NCBI RefSeq assembly: GCF_000787575.1
Contig: NW_012236512.1
Span: forward strand, 186,001 to 250,000
Source: Acytostelium subglobosum LB1
Lineage: Eukaryota > Evosea > Eumycetozoa > Acytosteliales > Acytosteliaceae
Direction: 5' to 3'
DNA: 64,000 nt
A program made the position numbers and the translations under genes. Each line of letters starts with the position of its first letter. The first letter of the stretch is position 1. This document shows, piece by piece, positions 13,439 to 26,998 of this stretch. The notes beneath the pieces were generated by a model. The model made no database searches. It was not told the DNA's origin and saw nothing but the letters and a program-made list of their open reading frames with translations.

Positions 13439-14641
13439 ATGAGTCATTCTAGCGGTATCTCAGCATCTAAGGAGTTGATCAACACATTTGGTGATGCCAA
13501 CCACAACACTGTTCGTTTCGTCAAGGTCTCCATTGTCAACGAAGAGTTGGTTGCTACCAAGGTAGTCAACGCCACTGGCACCTTTGAGCAAGGTAATGAG
13601 AATCATTGAATGAATGAACATACAACAACAATGCGACAACAGTACAGGCACAGGAACAAGCATCACTCACTCACTCAAACTCAACATAATTAGACTTGGA
13701 CACTATCCCAACTTTGTTGGAGAAGGATCATCCATGTTATATTCTTGCCAAGACTGACGAGAAGAGCATTGAGCTCAGTGGAAACCAATGGGTATTCATG
13801 TTCTACGTGCCAGACATTGCAAAGGTCAAGGAGAAGATGACCTACGCCTCCACCAGAGCCAACCTCAAGAAGGAGTTGGGTTCATCTCACTTTGTCGATG
13901 AGGTCTATTCCTCAGCTCAAGTATGTTAGACACATGCGACCTGGGCACATGACCCTGACCTGACTCTTTACTCCTCACTCACACTCGATCAATCAATCAA
14001 AGAATGACTTCACCAAGAGAGGTTACCAGGCTCATAGAACTCATCAGGAGTCATCGGCTCCATTGACTTTGGAGGAGCAACAGAAGGCTGATGAGCGTGA
14101 GGGTGGATTGTTTGTTGGAGGTGGCGGTATGTACGTGCATGGCGTCTCTTTCCCAGTTGAGGACCGTGCGATGTCTGCCATCAACGACTTCCTCGCCAGC
14201 AAAGCCAACTATGTGCAGTTGGCCATCAACATTGCCGACGAGAAGATCGTCCACTCGACCTCTGGCAACGTCGACGCCGACGACCTCTCATCCAAGGTGC
14301 CAGGCGACGAGCCCCGCTTCCACTTCTTCAGATACACCCACAACCACGAGGGCGAGCAGCTCGACTCGATCATCTTTGTCTTCTCGTGCCCGGACGGATC
14401 GGCCGGCACCAAGAGTGCGCCAGTGCGTCAGAGAATGCTCTACTCCTCCAGCAAGGCCAACGTCGAGTCGCTGGTCACCAAGCACAGCGTCAAGGTGGAC
14501 CTCAAGCTCGAGATCAACAATGGCACCGAGCTGACCAAGAGCATCATCGACAATGAGCTTCACCCACAAAAGGCTGAGGAGAAGAAGGCATTCTCCAAGC
14601 CAACTCGTCCAGGTGCTGGTGCCCGTAAGCTCATCAAGTAA
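13439..14641 (+). CDS. twfA: Twinfilin, actin monomer-binding and capping protein
   Basis: Three exons, 13439-13592, 13694-13920 and 14003-14641, give about 339 residues. The N-terminus MSHSSGISASKEL matches twinfilin's MSHxTGIxA start. Two ADF-homology domains follow. The first is about residues 1-140 (STRANLKKELGSSHFVDEVY corresponds to the actin-binding long helix). The second is about 175-310 (QRMLYSSSKANVESLV). The basic C-terminal tail (KAFSKPTRPGAGARKLIK) corresponds to the capping-protein and phosphoinositide binding tail. It acts in cortical actin turnover, sequestering ADP-G-actin. The two introns are 101 and 82 bases. The gene symbol follows Dictyostelium style and is less certain than the product. 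Confidence 0.93.
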
Positions 14642-14669
14642 GCTTGCTTGCTTGCTTGCTTGCTTGCTT
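14642..14669. repeat. CTTG tetranucleotide microsatellite
   Basis: About seven perfect CTTG units follow directly on the twinfilin stop codon, in the 3' UTR. A TCAA run lies a few dozen bases further on. Confidence 0.9.
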
Positions 14670-14932
14670 TGTGTGGATCGACAATCACTGGAGTTGCTAT
14701 GCAACCAATCAATCAATCAATCAATCAATCATGTTATACTATCAACTTAAGCCCAGATATATTCAACAATGGAGCGTTTCCAATCACCGCCAACATGCAG
14801 TTTGGCCATGTCCCATCCATCATGTAGCATTATGAATTGAATACAGTCCTATTACTACCTACTTATGTATTTAATTACACCAACTTTATCTTTAGACTAC
14901 AGTAGTCCCTATCCTTATTATTATTATCCTTA

Positions 14933-15340
14933 TTATTGAGCAGCATCACCTTTGGTCTGCAATGTCAGACCATGTAATGTTGGTATAACATCCTTCAATA
15001 TATCGTTGACCTGTCTATGTTGCTTCAGTATCGACTTGTCGTTGAACTCCTTTGATACGATCTCTATCCTATACATTGATCCACAACCACCTTGTATGAT
15101 TGATTGAATGAAGTATGTAAGTAACTCAATCAATCAATCAATGAATGAATGATGAGTAGCATCAATCAACAACATACCAGACATATCGATTACATTGAGT
15201 ACTGATGGCTTTAGTTGATCGGAGAGGAGTGAGCGTATCTTGTCACCCTTTGGGTCAGCAGCAGTTGAGAACTGTCTCATATTCAATCGTTGAACGATTG
15301 ATGAAGTCCTTGATATACTCTGTAATAATGATCTTTGCAT
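14933..15340 (-). CDS. Mitochondrial BolA-family protein (BOLA3-like)
   Basis: Two minus-strand exons, 15340-15178 and 15090-14933, join at a split Gly codon and encode 106 residues. Residues 1-30 are Arg/Ser-rich and form a mitochondrial presequence ending in the typical RQFSTA. The rest is a BolA domain with [17 protein letters not shown], and the [17 protein letters not shown] segment with the conserved helix and RVH-like histidine. The conserved Cys in GGCG and the HGL histidine are the [2Fe-2S] ligands shared with glutaredoxin 5 in BOLA3. It is expected to help deliver Fe-S clusters to mitochondrial lipoyl synthase and respiratory proteins. It is convergent with twinfilin. Confidence 0.9.
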
Positions 15341-15909
15341 TCTCTCTATCTGTATCTATATCTATATATCTATTCGTTTGTAACTTTTGAGAAAGGCCTT
15401 GCAAGTCCTTCTTGAGCCTGGTACCCTCATTCACTCATTCAATTCACATCACTTCACTTGACTAGCTCCGATGTTTGATTGATTAATGGTCAATGGATTC
15501 ATCCCAATGATTAATGCATTTGTTCATTCTTTGTCATAAGACATCATCAATCACGTCATAGTTAGTTACAATGAAGAGTGACATTTAATGACACTCGCGT
15601 TATTCTCATGTGACAATTTTTGGTGTCAGTTGTTGATCAAACCTGATAATTATCCAGGACTATTAATGACATGTTTGATTGACATCATAGAGTGTTGTAA
15701 TAATAATAATACATGAATCTAATGTTTATAACCGAATCTTTGATGTTAGTGCTGTGAAGCCCCAATAATCAAACCACCAATCAATCAAATATCTTTGTTA
15801 GATCACTAGTCTACACACAACCAGTCGATCAATCAATCAATCAAACAGTCAAACACAATACAAATACACACACTCTAAAAAAGAGATATATATATATATA
15901 TTACAAATC
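15341..15909. other. Divergent intergenic region bolA / CLU gene A
   Basis: A 569-base spacer between divergent starts. It contains scattered TCAA repeats and a short AT run just before the ATG at 15910. No ORF or RNA is supported. Confidence 0.5.
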
Positions 15910-18900
15910 ATGGAGAAGAAACAATTCTCCAGTGTTCTGGCATATTGGTCTGTCAAGGATAAGACTCCAGCAACTGGAGCACCTCCTCCTGCTCAGCCTA
16001 CATCTGTACAATCAAAGAAGCCACAGGCAAGACCCACTTCAAAGCCTCAACCTTCACCAGAGGTTCCGGCCTCATCACCTGTCGTTCCAGTTGCCCAAGT
16101 TCAAGAAGTTGCTCCTCAGGTCCAAGTGTCATCGACCACAACCACGACCACTACCAAGACAACTGCCCCACATGCCCCAGCCCCAGCACAAGCCCAAGCT
16201 CAGCCCCAGCCGGTCTCTGTGACTGGCTACAGTAATGTTCAGTTCCAGGATGAGCCACACATTGTGCCTGATCATTCCAGACCAGTTGGTGATGACTCTA
16301 GTAATGATGGGAGCAACAACACGGCTGCTGCTACTTCTGGTTACCTTAATGCTGGAGAAGTGACACGTAGCCTCGCCACGCCATCATACTACGACTCTTC
16401 ATTGTCACTTGATCAACCTACCTCTGCCTACTCAATCATGCCAATGAGCAGTGGCGCACCTACACCCACAACAACATCATCGTCATCAAAGGTCTACGAC
16501 TCAACTGATACTGCTTATAGTATAATCAATGAGGGCGAGTTGACCAACTCATCGCTCAATCAATCATCTACATACTCTGCCTACTCGCGCAATGCATTCA
16601 CCGATTCATACTCTGTTGCCTATGCCCAGGCCAGCCGCGACCATGACTCAACCTTTGATGACGACGACGAAGACGAAGACGAAGATCAACTCATTCGCGA
16701 GCGCAGTCTACTCAAAAGTCGAGAGGTCAAGGATCATGTAAGTCCAATCAATCATTCACTGGAATCATTCCAATCACTCACATCAATCAATCATCACTCG
16801 ATCAATCAAACATAGGGAAGGAACTGGAATAGGGAGTTCCAGGACATTTTGAACTTGCCGCCATCTAATGAGAAGTTCCAACAAATGACATTCATGGCCA
16901 TTGACTTTGTAAAGGCAGCAGAGACTTATGGCAAGATCATCATTAAGGAGATGTTTATGAATGATGCGCTCAAGACTATCAAGCCGATCAATATTGGTGG
17001 TGTGGCAGGTGGTGCCAAGTACATCTGTCAGAACATCCTCTTCAAGTTTGCCTACGATCAAAAGATCCTTGACACCTATCTCTACGGTGGCAAGGTACCC
17101 TCTGACTATGGTGCATCCAAGGCTGCTGGTAATGAGTTGCGAGGGTAAGTAGTGTGTGTGCGCGCGTGGCGTGGAATGGCATGGTATCATCGCGCGACAG
17201 TAGCTCACTCAATCAAACATAGACTATCATACTTCTTCCAGAACATCTTGGACAATAGTTTGGGTCATAGGATGCATGTGCCATTGATGTGCATCATTGA
17301 TTACCTTGGATACAGATTGTAAGTTTTGTTGGACCACTGGGATAGTTCCAGCCTCGGCCTCAACCCCCAGCCCATCTCATCTCACACATCAATCAATCAA
17401 TCAATCCATCTAACACATAGGATCGCTATATCATTGTTACCAATCAAGAAGGAGACATTGGTGTATGGTAGCTCGGATGGTGGAAACACGGTACATGATG
17501 ATGTGGAGGAGGTTAATGAAATGATGGAACAGGTTGGCAAAAAGATGAACTTGAGGGGCCATCTGGCTGGTTTGAATCCAAAATATATCTATGGTCCAGG
17601 CGACTTTGAGATCCATCAGTCCGAGGACAACGATTTCTACGCACTGGACTTTGGTCGCTTGCTCCCGCCCCAAGCATACTTTGACCACAATGGCCACGCA
17701 ATCGCACATCGCGACGTCTTCTTCAAGCTCCTGCGACCAGAGTTTGTCCGCAACTATGAGAAGCCATTGTCAAGCGACGCGTTCACAGGCTGGGGCACTG
17801 AGGACCCCAAACAAGACGTCTACAACCAGGACATCTCAGACGCAACAAGCCATCTGTTTGACATTGTCATACGTCAGGCGGCAACAGAGCTCGAGTCATT
17901 GGCCAAGAGTGATTATTACAAGGTCGAGATGGAGCTGGTTCGCTTCGTCCACACACATGGTATCAACCTGCGACACCTTGGCCGCCTGCGTAGCATGATT
18001 GATTCGAGCAACACACAGCTGCGAGAGCACATCCTGAACGAGATGGTGGTGCGCGTTCTCAAGGGCAAGATCAAGGACGAGCTGCGCGTCGGACTCAGCT
18101 CCGAGGGCTACTTCATCGGCTCTGAGGAGAAGTGCATCGAGATCATCATCACTTTCATGAACAAGGTGTTCAATGTGACGCGTTTCACGACACAGCTCGA
18201 GTTCTGGACAGTGCAGATCAAGGGTCTGCTCGTGGACAAGTATGGCAGCGAGTGCGGTCTGACCCTGGAGGAGCTGGACGCCAACTACGACCTGTTCAAG
18301 TCGATCTCTTTGTCGCGTGTCATCACCCGACTCCAGGAGAAGACAGGCATCACATTCAGCGAGCGAATCAAGCGATATCTCGAGAAGAACCCTGTGAACA
18401 TCTACAACAAGGCAATGTTCCCCAAGATGCTCTACACGGACGTACTTGGTGTTAACCCGGTCGTCAAGCACAGCAACATGGTGGCGAGATCCGAGGGTAT
18501 TTCGATGTACATGAAGGCGCTCGAGGCGATCTACACCAACTCTGTGTCGATCGACCGCCCGCCACGCGCGCCCGAGTACCTGTACTTCACGACGCAGCAC
18601 GACGAGGAGCTGTCGCTGCTCGAGATGTGCAAGGAGAAGCTGGAGACAGCATCGCGCACGTCTACCACTGACGCCAGTCTCTACCATCTCCTGGGCATGG
18701 TCGACCTCGAGATCATCAAGCTCACCAGCACGGTCAATCGTCCATCCGCGATGATGGCCATCAAGAACCTGTTGCAATCGCTCAGCTACCTAGAGTCGGC
18801 TGGTGTGCTCGTCACATTGGCTACCGTGCACGATCTGCGCGGAGACTACAAGGCCGCCCAAACATACTTGGATCGCATCAACAAGTTGGACCCGGCCACC

Positions 18901-20805
18901 GCCGTGCCCGACCTCTTTGAGAGCGCCACAACACATGCTCCATACTATTGTTTGAGCGGCATCAAGCTGGTCGTGGAGTACACCGTCACATCCCTCCACC
19001 AACTACTACACCTGGTCGCCCTGCTCGAGGCCCTGCCCCAGGACCATCCCGTGGCCAACGAATACCTGCTCAAAGCATACAAGGTCCTGGCCGTGGTCGT
19101 GATGCGTGTCATCTCGCAGACAGACTACTCATACATTGATCGCACGACAGCCATGGTCAAGAGCCTCACAGGAATCAAGGAGATGAACTACAACGAAGAA
19201 TGCATGGCATACTTTGGCCCGATCATTGAGCGCGGCATGCAGCGCTACCCTTCATTCATGGACGACATCATACAGAGCACGATCGATCATGTTCAGCACT
19301 CGGTGCCTCTCGCATCCTACCTGCGCTACGGCCCCAACATGCCGGCGGTCAGTGCGCGCTTTGTGGAGCAGCTACGTCGCCACCCATCGTGCCTGCGCCT
19401 GCAGTCTGACGACCACAAGGACTTGATCTTCCGCAACAAGGACACGATGAAGATGTTGTTGAGCGTGGGCGTCGAGTATGATTACCTGCAGATTCGTCAT
19501 CTGGACCATATTGAGGCGTGCCTCGACCTGCTGCCACTCCAGCAACATCTGACCGAGTTGACGATCGACTTGCTCTACATCAAGGATGAGTCACTGCACA
19601 TGTTAGAAGCGGTCTTCCGCTGCCTCACACCAACGCTCGAGAAGCTACAGATGACGCGACTCAATGACACTACCAAACGCGCCAAGCTGCCCGCCGGTCT
19701 CAGCGTGCCCAACTTGCGCACAGTCATACTCAAGGAGCCACAATGGTCTGATGAGCTGATGATTGAGTTTGCCAAGTTGATCGCCCCATCGGTCGAGGAC
19801 CTCACACTAGAGACCGTCCCCAACCCCGTACTCTACACCACATGGCTGAACCAGTTCACGCGACTCAAGAAGTTGGACGTCAGCTACTTCAACGAAGTGT
19901 TCAAGGTGGAGTACCTGCCTACATCGCTCACTCATATCAACTGGGGTTTGACGGCCGACATCCCTGAGCGAGAGTACTTTGTCGATCAACTGTTTGCACG
20001 CTGTCCTTCGCTCGTGAGCCTGATTGGCGGAAGCATGGACTCGCAGTACGCCAAGGAGTTGAAACAGCTCAAGAAACATCCGATACGCGAGTTGTACATT
20101 AATACTAATCGCGCCAACTTGACCACGCACGAGATGCACTTGGACACCGAGGTGTGGGCGGGCAGCCTCGAGACGCTGCGTCTGGTCATCAACACATACG
20201 GCCAATTCGATCACTATCCTCAGATGCTCAGCGCGTTCACCAACTTGCGCGATCTCAACATGGAAATTGGATATGTGGACGACTTCATATTGGAGGTGGT
20301 CACGAAGAACTTGCTGCAGCTCGAGTCGCTGGACGTCTCGTCATGTCGCAATGTCAAGCTGCTGCCACAGACGCCACACACTCGTCTTCGTCGCCTGGTC
20401 CTCTCCCAAATGTCCAGTCCACCAGCCAACTATGAGAACCTGGGACTGATGTTCCCCAACCTCTTGGAGTTGATCATCATGAACTCGTACGACTTTAACG
20501 ATATGTGTCTTCGCAAGCTGTTGGTCAATGTTCATGGGTTGTCGATGTTCCAGCTCCTGGGCGGATCCAACATCACGGACAGTGGCGTGATCTCGCTGTG
20601 CACATCGTCCAACACGCAGACACTTGTGGAGATAGCACTCAACAGTCAACACATTGGCGATTCATCGTTCATCAAGGTTGCCGAATCATGTCCCAAGCTA
20701 CGCACATTCAAGCGCACAGTCCCACTGACGTCCTACAAGTCAGCGCACTACTATGCGGCCAGATATCCACAGGTCTACAACCACATCAGTTCTACAATGT
20801 ATTAA
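15910..20805 (+). CDS. CLU-domain, leucine-rich repeat protein A
   Basis: Four exons (15910-16737, 16816-17144, 17223-17318, 17421-20805) give 1545 residues. An N-terminal cap (MEKKQFSSVLAYWSVKDK) is shared with the next gene. A low-complexity Pro/Gln/Ser region follows, with conserved islands RPVGDDSSNDGS and SAYSIMPMS. The CLU domain (about 277-520) is recognised by NIGGVAGGAKYI, SKAAGNELRG, VYGSSDGGNTVH and LLRPEFVRNYEKPLSSDAF. Then comes a CLU/eIF3-p135-like segment (HTHGINLRHLGRL), a helical TPR-like stretch (about 830-980) and irregular leucine-rich repeats over the last about 400 residues. Canonical CluA/TIF31 binds mRNAs for mitochondrial proteins and keeps mitochondria dispersed; it has no LRR tail. 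The function of this variant is unknown. Confidence 0.85.
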
Positions 20806-21063
20806 TTAATTATTAAGATACAGGATCATTTAAATAAATTTGGAAAATCATACCTGATCAATTGATTGATTGTCGGTTGGGGGTTGGGGCCTGCCTCTTC
20901 CAAATATAGAATGGTTGTGAAAGGTCACAATTTAGAGATGAAAATCGTGATCGGTCATATGTTAATTATTATCAACCTCTCAAACATTTAATTACTATAT
21001 CTCTCTCATATTTGAATTGAAAGATAGAGAGAAGTAATAAATAGATAGAGGAAGGAGTATAAG
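20806..21063. other. Spacer between the two CLU-LRR genes
   Basis: 258 bases separate the stop of copy A from the ATG of copy B. It is AT-rich, with a GAGAGA-type stretch just before the second start. Nothing else is recognised. Confidence 0.5.
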
Positions 21064-24000
21064 ATGGAGCGTAAACAGTTTGCAAGTTTGTTCGCTTACT
21101 GGACTGTTAAAGAGAAGTCCAGTGCTGACAATGCTCCAACAACATCAACATCATCAACACAATCAAATAGAAATGTTGCCTCGCCAACAGTACCAGGTCA
21201 GAGAAGACAACAATACCAACCTCAACAGCCTGCTCAGCAACAACAACAACAAGTTCAGCCGAAGCCTCAAGCTCAAGATCAACATATAGCAGAGGAAGTG
21301 CATGCTGCCGTGATACCTCAGACCGTTGCCCAGCCCCCACAAGTCGCTCAACAGGAGGCAGAACAAAATGTTGGTGTCAGTGCCTATGTCAATGTTGTTG
21401 CTGCTCCGGCAGCCGCGGTTGCATCAAGAGAGGTACCACCACAACAACACGAACATCAACAACATCTGTTGAGACCAGTTGGCGATGACTCGAGCAATGA
21501 TGGAAGCAACCATAGTACCAACTCACATATTTCCTACGTGAATGTGTCGGCATCTGGCTATGACACTCTGTCTGAACACGAACACGTCGATAGGATTAGG
21601 TTCAGCGACACCATATCCTACCTGAGCGAGGGCTCAATCTACCAACCAATCTCTGCCTACTCCATCATGCCAATGAGTTGTGGCTCGCCCCACACCACCC
21701 AGAGCAGCGCTCCATCATCATTGAATGCCAGCGCTGGTGGCTACACCAACTTTGTTGGCGGGTCACCTGTTGCCACAGCCACAGACGAGGCCTCGCTGAA
21801 GTACTCCACATATTCATCATACTCACAGATGTCGTCCAATGACTCGGAGGCAGGATCATACTCATCATACACTCAACATCAACTCAACTATGGATACCAA
21901 AAGACACTCACTGATGACGAGTCTGGAAGCTCCAAGGAGTCGTTGGAGCGCGAGAAGAATCTTTTGAAAAGTCGTGAGGCCAAGGATAATGGAAGGAATT
22001 GGAATGGCGAGTTCCAGGACATTTTGAAGTTGCCCGCGTCCACTGCCAAGTTTGATGAGTTGACTTTCATGGCGATGGACTTTGTAAAGACGGCCGAGAC
22101 CTATGGAAACATCATCATCAAGGAGATGTTCATGCCCAACCATCTCAAAACAATCAAACCGATCAACATTGGTGGTGTGGCCGGTGGCGCCAAGTACATC
22201 TGTCAGAACATCCTCTTCAAGTTTGCCTACGATCAAAAGATTGGCGAGTCCTACCTCTACGGTGGCAAGGTACCCTCTGACTATGGCGCGTCCAAGGCTG
22301 CTGGTAATGAGTTGCGAGGGTAAGTATCGTGCGTGCTGGTGTCATTTGATCACATACTCACTCACTCAATCAATCAGTCTTTCCTACTTCTTCCAGAACG
22401 TGATGGATCATGACTTTGGCCAGATCAATGTGCCATTGATGTGTTTGATCGATAGTTATGGATACAGATTGTAAGTGATCATTTGGTTGGAATGATCCCT
22501 TCCCCATCCACACTTGACAATCACGTGCTAACACTGGTACACAAACAGGATCGCAATATCAGTGCTGCCAATCAAGAAGGATACATTGATTTATGGTAGT
22601 TCTGATGGTGGAAATACGATGCATAATGATGTTGATGAGGTTAATGAGATGATGGAGAAGGTTTGCAAGAAGATGAACTTGAAGGGTCATCTGGCAGGCC
22701 TCGACCCCAAGTACATCTATGGTCCAGGTGACTTTGAAATCCATCAGTCACCCGAGGACAACGCATACTATGCACTTGACTTTGGCCGTCTACTCCCGCC
22801 CCAAGCATACTTTGACAGCAATGGACATGCCATCGCTCACCGCGATGTTTTCTTCAAACTGCTGCGACCAGAGCTTGTCCGCACATTTGATCGCCCTCTA
22901 TCCAGTGACGCATTCACAGGCTGGGGTTCAGAGGACCCCAAGCAAGAGCAACATAATGAGGACATCATCGAGGCTACGAGTCATCTATTCGACATTGTGA
23001 TCAGACAGGCGGCAACAGAGCTTGAGTCGCTGGCCAAGCAGGAGTTGTTCAAAGACACCTTTGATATTGGACCCTTTGTTCACAAGTTTGGAATCAATCT
23101 GCGACATCTTGGCCGGCTGCGCAGTATGATTGATAGCAGCAACACAAAGGTGCGACGACTCATACTCAATGAGATGGTGGTGCGCGTGCTCAAGAGCGCC
23201 ATAAAGGACGAGCTGCGACTCAAACTCAGCGTGAAGGGACATTACGTAGGTTCAGAGAAGAAGCGCTTCGATACCATCGTCAACTTTATGAACAGAATGT
23301 TCAACAACGAGGACAAGCTGGCCCCACTCAAAGACTTTTGGACCGTGCAGATCAAGTTGATGCTAGGCGAGAAGTATGGCGCGACCACCTGTGGTCTGAC
23401 CAGCGAGGAGATGCACGCCAACTACGATCTGTTCTTCTCAATCTCGCTGCCACTGCTCATCCAGCGTCTGCAGAAGAAGACTGGCATCAAGTTCTCCAAA
23501 CGTATTCAGGAGCACTTTGACACGATCGAGAAGTCCACGCAGACCAACCTCAAGCCCATAACATTCCCCGTGATGTTCTACGTCGACGTCAAGTCGGTGA
23601 GCTCTGTGGTCAAGCACAGCAACCTGGTGGCAAGATCCGAGGGCATTTCGCTGTACATGAAGGCGCTGGACATGATCTACGCCAACATGGTCCTCTACGG
23701 CAAGCCACTCAAAGAGCCAGACTTCGCACGATTCAATCATGAGACGAACGAGGAGAGCCAGCTGCTCAAGAAGAGCAAGAAGAAGCTGGAGAAGGCATCT
23801 CGCTCGTCCACGACCGACGCCAACCTCAACCGCCTGCTTGGCACACTGGAGATCGAGATCTGGAAGCTGGAGAAGTCAACAAGCTATGTGGTCGACCTCG
23901 CAATCAAGTACCTCGAGCAATCATTGGCCTACGCTGAGACGGCTGAGGTCCTCATCAGTCTGGGCACGGTCTACGACCTCAAGGACGAATGGGCAAAGGC

Positions 24001-25942
24001 CACCGCATACTATGAGCGACTCAAGGTCCTCGACCCTGCACTGGCCGTTCCAACTTTGTTTGAGAGCGCAGCAACATTCGCGCCATACTATTCAGTGTGT
24101 GATTCAAACAAGCGATGGAAGTATGCCAACACTTCAGTTCATCAACTGATCATGGCCCTGTCCATCTTGGACATGCACCCGACCGACAATGCCACGGTCG
24201 TGGAGTACATGCCAAAGTGCTACAAGGTGTTGATCGTCGCACTGATGAAGTGCTTCTCGCTCACGGACAACAAGTACTACCAGGACTTCCAATTGGTCAT
24301 TGCCACATGCAAGATCGAGACGCCACTCTACGAGTACATTGGACACTCAATCATTGAGCGCGCTCTTCAAAAGTACCCAACTCTACTGGATGACATCCTG
24401 CATGACATGGTCACACTGATCAGGACGACCATGCCATTCATATGTTTAATGCGATTCGCTCCATTCACTCCGACCTTTGTCACCAAGTTCTTGGACGCGA
24501 TCAAGGACAACCCTTCAGTACTGGACAGTTTGAGCACAGAGCACTACGAGATCATGAACAGGGAGAAGCTGCTGATGAAGAACGTGCTCTCGCTTGGACA
24601 TCAGTTCAGTTGTCTAAAGTTGCGCGAGTATAATGATGTGCTCAAGGACGCCATTGCCTTGCTCCCGATGCAGACTCATCTACAGTCATTGTCCGTTCAT
24701 TCGATGATCATGTATGAGCACAACTCATACTACTTGAGCAATGTTGCCAAGTGCTTCACCAACACGCTGGTCACACTGGATCTATGTGATGTTAAGGACA
24801 ACACATTGGAGGTTGATCTGCCCCCTGGCACGCTTCTTCCCAGCCTCAAGAGCTTCACGATCAGAACATGCATGTTCTCGCAAGGCTTCCTCGTGCATCT
24901 ATTGCAATCATTCGCTGGCAACCTTGAAGAGATGACGTTTGAGGGCGAGCCACTCAATGAGCAAACATCATTGTTGCGCCAGTTCACCAAACTCAAGCAT
25001 CTGGAGGCCTGTGGATATGTCTATGGATTCAAGTTTGATCATCTGCCCCCAACACTCACCAGTCTTGATTGGTGCATGACTATTGAGCAGAACGAGGATG
25101 AGATGGATTTGCCGATTGTCGAACCATTGCTGCGTCAGTGTCCTGGTCTTACACACTTGGGTACCAACGGCATGGACTGTCAATGGAACAAGGAGATGGC
25201 TTTGCTCAAGAAGCACCCGCTCAAGACTATAAGGATACTTGCCAATCGACAGACATTTGCTGAACAACGGATGGATCAAGGCTTGGATGTGTGGGCCACC
25301 AGCTTGGAGTACCTCAAGATCTGCCTCAACCAATATGGTGACTTTGATCGCTTCGCACAAACACTCTCGGCACTTCGCAACTTACGCAAGTTGGACTGTG
25401 AGTTGTATTACTTTGACGATGACATGCTCACGGCATTCATTGACAATCTAAAGTGTTTGGAGTACATGGACACGGGCACGGCGGCACAGCTCCAATTACG
25501 TCCACAGCCCAACCCATTTGAATGTCTCCGCACACTCAAGATGCTCAAGCTCAAGGTCATCCCCTCCAACTACGAACAGATGGGACTCATCTTCCCCAAC
25601 CTCATCAACCTGAGTGTGCGAAGCTCATTTGGCTTCAATGATCAATGCTTCCGCAATCTGATCTCCAACTTTTCAAAGCTGGAGAGTCTGATGTTTGACT
25701 TCTCAGCAGACATCACTGACAATGGATTCATGTCGCTGTTCACCTCGCCATGTCTAAAGACACTTCGAACGATCAACATTGGACGAGCGACATCTGATTC
25801 GTCTGCTGTGCGACTGGCCTTGATGTGTCCAACTCTGGAGAGCATCAGACTGTACAACACCAAGTTCCTATGTATCAAGACTCATCAGTTCTTTGCAGCC
25901 AGGTTCCCTCATATTAGGATTGAGCCAGCACTGGTGGAGTAG
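21064..25942 (+). CDS. CLU-domain, leucine-rich repeat protein B (tandem paralogue)
   Basis: Three exons (21064-22319, 22378-22470, 22549-25942) give 1580 residues, in the same order as copy A: MERKQFASLFAYWTVKEK cap, Gln-rich linker with RPVGDDSSNDGSN and SAYSIMPMS, CLU domain (RNWNGEFQDIL to SSDAFTGWG), HLGRLRSMIDSS segment, TPR-like helices, LRR-like tail. The intron that splits copy A after LKSREVKDH is absent here; the two introns inside the CLU domain are shared and in the same phase. The CLU part is strongly conserved between copies. The linker and LRR tail diverge, suggesting that target recognition has changed while the core function is kept. It ends only 65 bases from the convergent small gene at 26008. 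Confidence 0.85.
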
Positions 25943-26007
25943 TAGTAGTGTAAATTGAACTTTTATTATAAGTTAAGAGTATAAATATAAATATTAATAT
26001 TAATTAT

Positions 26008-26321
26008 TTAACAGATGTTAATGTTGGCGTTGATGCAGGCATCGATGTTGGCGCAACCGGACAAGTTGATGTGGACGTTGACATCAACATTTACGTGGAT
26101 GTCTGGGAGACATGGACCGCAACCTCCAAACAGACCAGCACTTCTGTTGGCACCCTGCATGGCACCACCGTACGATCCACCGGCAACTGATGACTTGGAC
26201 ATTCCCATCGACGAAGCGGATGGGGTAAGGTTCTTCATGGCAGCTGTGAAAAGGTAGGATTAATATTGTGACTTTAAAAAATAATATTATTATTGTACTT
26301 ATACTTACCAATAAGAGTCAT
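26008..26321 (-). CDS. hssA/sigN-like small glycine-serine protein, inverted copy 1
   Basis: Two exons, 26321-26309 (13 bases, MTLI plus one base) and 26243-26008, give 82 residues. The MTLIAA start, Ser-rich middle, GG-C-GPC motif and a C-terminal run alternating hydrophobic and polar residues (DIHVNVDVNVHINL) resemble the Dictyostelium hssA/2C/7E and sigN small-protein families, which also come as multigene clusters with a tiny first exon. It differs from the copy at 26999 by a single residue (Ala for Thr near the end). There is no signal peptide. Family assignment is by pattern only. Confidence 0.6.
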
Positions 26322-26998
26322 TCTTGATTATTTGTTAGGTATTTAGATAATTAAATTGATTTGATTTGATGATATTAAACATTCATTAATTGATGGCATT
26401 TATACTTGTCCATTTGTGTAAATTCCATTTGCTCATGTACTCAATTTGGAGAAGATGTAGACGATGTCAAATTCAATCATTTTCAAGGTAGATCAATGAT
26501 TTACTTCTTATGGATAATCATAAATGATATAAAATAATTCACACCCTTGTACATACTTAAAACAACCAATCAATGTTAAGAGATAGATAGAGTTAATTAT
26601 AAGTTTGAAATTGAAGTGATAAGTGTGTTGGAGTAGATGGGTGGATTGTGTGTTTGAAGGGATAAGATTGAATGATTGAAATTGAGTAGATACTCTGATG
26701 AGATAATTGATCAATTATCTAGAGGGAAGTAAGTGAAGTGATTGAAAGTGATGATGTGTGTGGAGGGGTAAAACACAGATAATCCTTGAAATTGATTGAA
26801 CAAGTGATCGACAATGTAAACTACTCTTTATCCATTTAAATTTATACACTTATCAATTTAATGTTAAACTTTAAAGGTTTAGAATGTCCACCATCAATAT
26901 AAATAATGAACTTGGATCAATTAATTTATCATCATCAAATCAAATCAAATAATATCTACTACCTTATTATCTAATAATACTAAATACCTAATTCAAAA
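26322..26998. promoter_or_regulatory. Shared bidirectional promoter of the hssA-like pair
   Basis: 677 AT-rich bases lie between the two divergent ATGs. The outer arms are inverted repeats of each other: the GATTTGATTTGATGATATT block near 26357 is mirrored by ATCATCATCAAATCAAATC near 26925. The duplicated unit therefore includes the promoter, and the centre is unique. G-rich and C-rich boxes (ACACCC near 26540, GGAGGGG near 26762) resemble the CACCC/G-boxes of developmental Dictyostelium promoters, but this is inference. Confidence 0.55.

Noticed and set aside
17896-18777. 293-codon antisense ORF across CLU gene A
   Set aside because: Opposite strand of a strongly coding region; no start context or homology.
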